Assembly: GCA_016932835.1 (NCBI GenBank)
Contig: JAFGCD010000144.1
Span: 1 to 54,260, forward strand
Origin: Sedimentisphaerales bacterium
Lineage (GTDB): Bacteria; Planctomycetota; Phycisphaerae; Sedimentisphaerales; Anaerobacaceae
Length of the DNA stretch: 54,260 nucleotides
Direction: 5' to 3'
How positions within the stretch are numbered: position 1 is the first letter of the stretch; every line of letters starts with the position of its first letter. The position numbers and the translations under genes were made by a program. This document shows, in pieces, positions 52,005-54,260 of this stretch. Under the pieces are notes generated by a model. It saw nothing but the letters and a program-made list of their open reading frames with translations. It was not told where the DNA came from and made no database searches.

Positions 52005-52257
52005 GTATTTTCCAGTTATTATCGGCTTTTCAGAGGGATAAGGGGCCTGCAAAGGGCACAGAAAGCCTTTTCTAACGCTGAACAGGACTGTGCCGCGACA
52101 GCAGAGTCCGCCGGAAACTGCCCCATTACACATGTCTCTTTGGCGAAAAATGCCCTTTCGCCCGACTTCCCCGGTACCCCAGGGGCATTTTGTGCGCGGT
52201 GATCGAGATTGCTTCTGCCCCCATCGCAGATCATCTCCAAACGGGTTGGGAATAGGT
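52005..52257. other. Non-coding stretch between divergent promoters
   Basis: Part of the roughly 500-base gap between the HTH paralogue and the ThuA gene. Frames here overlap one another and lack ribosome sites. Apart from the two promoters at its edges I see no notable repeat or hairpin. Confidence 0.4.
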
Positions 52258-52287
52258 TTGACATTCGTCATTTTGGGCTGTTATAGT
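52258..52287 (+). promoter_or_regulatory. Sigma-70-type promoter of the ThuA-isomerase operon
   Basis: A perfect TTGACA (52258-52263) and TATAGT (52282-52287, five of six) are 18 bases apart, about 110 bases upstream of the ThuA start codon. Confidence 0.65.
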
Positions 52288-52398
52288 GCGTACACGACCG
52301 CGACAGCCGTGTTGTCGCCGGGCGGGTATCCAGAAGAACCGAGATAACCGCCCTATGTCGCTGCGACTGCAAGAATCCCGAAGGATAGGAGCCTTATA

Positions 52399-53163
52399 AT
52401 GAAGCATGCAATTCGTTTTGCAGCAGTTTGTATCCTCTTGGTTGGCTGCGGTCTCATCCGGAAAAGCGATTCTGCCGACGCCGAAACAGGCAAAAACCAG
52501 CCCCGGAAAGTGCTGATAGTTACCGGCATCGACTATCCGGGCCACAAGTGGAAGCTGACCGCCCCGGTATTGGCAAAGGCTATTAGCGAAGATAAGAGGC
52601 TCGTCGTTACCGTAACGGATAAGCCCGGCGACCTGGCGGCCGACGACCTGAATAAATATGACGTCATAATCCTGCACTTCATGAATTGGGAAGTGCCCGA
52701 CCCCGGAGATAAGGCCCGCTCGAATCTCAAGAGTGTTATTGCTAAAGGCAAGGGTCTGGTGCTGGTCCACTTTGCATGCGGGGCCTTTCAGCAGTGGCCC
52801 GAATTCGTCAAGATCGCAGGGCGGGTATGGGACCCGAATATGCGCGCGCACGACCCCTATGGCAAGTTCGCAGTCAAGATCGCCGATCCAAACCACCCGG
52901 CCATGAAAGCAATGACCGACTTTGAGACGGTAGATGAACTGTACACATGCTTAACCGGCAAAACGCCGATCAAGGTACTGGCGACGGCGCGTTCGAAAGT
53001 TGACGGCAAGGACTATCCGATGGCCTTTGTCCTCAACTACGGCAAGGGACGCGTTTTTCACAGCGTCCTCGGGCACGATGTCCAGGCCCTGGCCAATCCT
53101 CCGGTCGCTCGGCTGTTCCGTAATGCTTGCGCCTGGACCGCCGGATTGAAGCCTTTGGATTAG
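52399..53163 (+). CDS. ThuA-domain lipoprotein
   Basis: The product is 254 residues. AGGAG precedes the ATG. A short signal ends in a lipobox (LVGC, Cys about 17). The ThuA domain (trehalose-utilisation, glutamine-amidotransferase-like fold) begins VLIVTGIDYPGHKWKLTAPV; it continues with KYDVIILHFMNWE, GKGLVLVHFACGAF and GRVFHSVLGHD, all typical of planctomycete ThuA proteins. The family acts on disaccharide-derived keto sugars in some bacteria; here the function is inferred. It is followed after 53 bases by a sugar-phosphate isomerase/epimerase gene, a frequent partner of ThuA. Confidence 0.88.
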   Translation: MKHAIRFAAVCILLVGCGLIRKSDSADAETGKNQPRKVLIVTGIDYPGHKWKLTAPVLAKAISEDKRLVVTVTDKPGDLAADDLNKYDVIILHFMNWEVPDPGDKARSNLKSVIAKGKGLVLVHFACGAFQQWPEFVKIAGRVWDPNMRAHDPYGKFAVKIADPNHPAMKAMTDFETVDELYTCLTGKTPIKVLATARSKVDGKDYPMAFVLNYGKGRVFHSVLGHDVQALANPPVARLFRNACAWTAGLKPLD

Positions 53164-53216
53164 AAGAGATTCGATAGAATAGAGAATAAGCAGCAGCAGG
53201 CAAGGAGGTCGCTGAG

Positions 53217-54083
53217 ATGAGAATAGGTTTTCATACGGACGCATTCAATTCCGCCTATTTCGATTTTGACAAATGTCTCGAATGGGCGCAGAACAACGAC
53301 GTACACAATATCGAGTGCGGAGTCATCGACGGCGTCAGTTGGATTCACGGCTTGGGATACCAGCCGCACGTTGTCTTGTACGAGGACCCGCTGCTTCTGC
53401 GCCGAAAAATGGAGAACTACGGCGTGCGATTCTCCCAGGTTGACGCGGCTTTCCCGCTTTCGGGCAAAGATGGCCCTTTGTACGGAGTCCCTTATGTCCT
53501 CAAGACAATCCCCTGGGCAAAGCTCGCAGGCTGCGAGCGAATCGCCACCACCGACGGGCTCCACAAGCCGCAGGGCCTGTCCGACCCTGAAGCAATGGAC
53601 ATTATGAAGCGCAGCTATGAGCAGATCATCGAGGTTGCCGAGGCATACGAGATCACCATCAATATCGAAGTGCACGGATATTTCACAACCAATCCCGATA
53701 TGATGGCCAAAATGCTCGATTTCTGTGACAGCAAATACCTGCAGATGAATTTGGATACGGGCAATACCTTCATAGCGGGGCAGGACCCCGTCGCATTCTG
53801 CAAACGCTTCATCGACCGGGTCAATCATGTGCACGTCAAGGACGTCTCGGAATCGCTCGCCGCCGCCGTTCGCGGAGACCAGACCGGTATCGCCGTCAGC
53901 CAGTGTGCTATCGGAAACGGCGTCAATGCCCCCAATATCCGAAAGTGCCTCGAAATGCTGCGCGATCACGGCTTTGACGGCGTCTTGAGCATGGAGTGCG
54001 AAGGCCGAGGCGGCCCAATGATAGAGCAGTCCCTCGAATGGCTCCGGCAGACCCTCGCCGAACTGAAAATTTCAGTTGAATAG
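53217..54083 (+). CDS. Sugar phosphate isomerase/epimerase (TIM barrel, AP-endonuclease-2-like)
   Basis: The product is 288 residues with a strong ribosome site (AAGGAGG) before the ATG. It starts MRIGFHTDAFNSAYFDFDKC. The barrel has metal-site patterns INIEVHGYF, LQMNLDTGNTF, VNHVHVKDV and LSMECEGRGG, as in xylose-isomerase-like TIM barrels that use a divalent metal. These enzymes isomerise or epimerise keto- or inositol-type sugars. No signal peptide, so cytoplasmic. Likely co-transcribed with ThuA. Confidence 0.9.
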   Translation: MRIGFHTDAFNSAYFDFDKCLEWAQNNDVHNIECGVIDGVSWIHGLGYQPHVVLYEDPLLLRRKMENYGVRFSQVDAAFPLSGKDGPLYGVPYVLKTIPWAKLAGCERIATTDGLHKPQGLSDPEAMDIMKRSYEQIIEVAEAYEITINIEVHGYFTTNPDMMAKMLDFCDSKYLQMNLDTGNTFIAGQDPVAFCKRFIDRVNHVHVKDVSESLAAAVRGDQTGIAVSQCAIGNGVNAPNIRKCLEMLRDHGFDGVLSMECEGRGGPMIEQSLEWLRQTLAELKISVE

Positions 54084-54232
54084 GCAACCGCCGCGCTGAT
54101 AGACTAATACTTTGGCGGCGTTCACTGATAACCGCCCGCCGCGATGAATCGGATGATAATGATACCGTTTGAGTATAAGGAGATGGTACGATAAATTAGC
54201 TCTTTGGCAATCGAGCGATGTTTTCTTTTTTC

Positions 54233-54249
54233 CACCCCACTTTGGGGTG
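54233..54249. other. Short inverted repeat at the window edge
   Basis: CACCCCA and TGGGGTG flank a three-base loop, just after a T-rich stretch. Neither strand has a T run after the stem, so it is not a clear terminator. The 177 bases after the isomerase gene hold no gene that I can see. Confidence 0.3.
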
Positions 54250-54260
54250 AGGGCGAAAAA

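Overview
The window is about 54 kb of a bacterial chromosome of moderately high GC. Several features point to a planctomycete, most likely of the class Phycisphaerae. These are an N-terminal dockerin-like EF-hand pair on a giant secreted protein, an HzsA-related cytochrome-like protein, DUF1080, GH172 (DUF2961), ThuA and M19 lipoproteins, CotH/lamin-tail proteins, and excisionase-HTH proteins with acidic and lysine-rich regions. The taxonomic call is inference from gene content. I found no rRNA, CRISPR, transposase, integrase or phage gene. One tRNA (Pro, anticodon UGG) is present.

Layout. 1-976: end of a truncated gene, a low-GC two-helix membrane protein, and tRNA-Pro with a hairpin behind it. 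1469-2758: an HTH protein with an acidic middle and two membrane helices; a paralogue lies at 51173-51895. 2834-5037: a tight housekeeping operon trpS-DUF2007-scpA on the minus strand. 5483-5695: a small basic Myb/homeodomain-like protein. 6037-16576: a sugar-metabolism region with an MBL lactonase-like enzyme, xylulokinase, a zinc-type sugar or polyol dehydrogenase, a secreted beta-propeller lipoprotein, an HzsA-like two-CXXCH protein, a shikimate-dehydrogenase-like enzyme, cupin glucose-6-phosphate isomerase and class II aldolase. 16630-22180: a four-gene minus-strand block (CapK/PaaK-like adenylate-forming enzyme, GT-C glycosyltransferase, FAD amine-oxidase-like protein, DUF362 protein) that looks like an uncharacterised surface-glycan or lipid module. 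22416-27394: SGNH hydrolase, tandem metallo-beta-lactamase protein, second GT-C protein. 27476-32065: PAS domain plus about 1,400 residues of coiled coil. 32234-36510: secreted M19 dipeptidase, GH172 and DUF1080 proteins. 36582-48482: a 3,966-residue secreted protein with 24 tandem 77-residue PEGA-like repeats, lamin-tail, CotH, chitobiase-C and PA14 domains. 48838-51168: a TorF-type outer-membrane protein behind a textbook sigma-54 promoter with an upstream perfect palindrome, then an orphan UgpC/MalK-type ATPase. 52399-54083: a ThuA lipoprotein and a sugar-phosphate isomerase/epimerase, probably one operon.

How it fits together. Most of the window reads as glycan capture and catabolism by a Gram-negative heterotroph: secreted or lipid-anchored hydrolases, cytoplasmic sugar oxidation and isomerisation, an outer-membrane channel and a sugar-type ABC ATPase. 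The least explained parts are the giant repeat protein, the giant PAS/coiled-coil protein, the pair of membrane-tethered HTH proteins, and the CapK/GT-C/FAD/DUF362 block.
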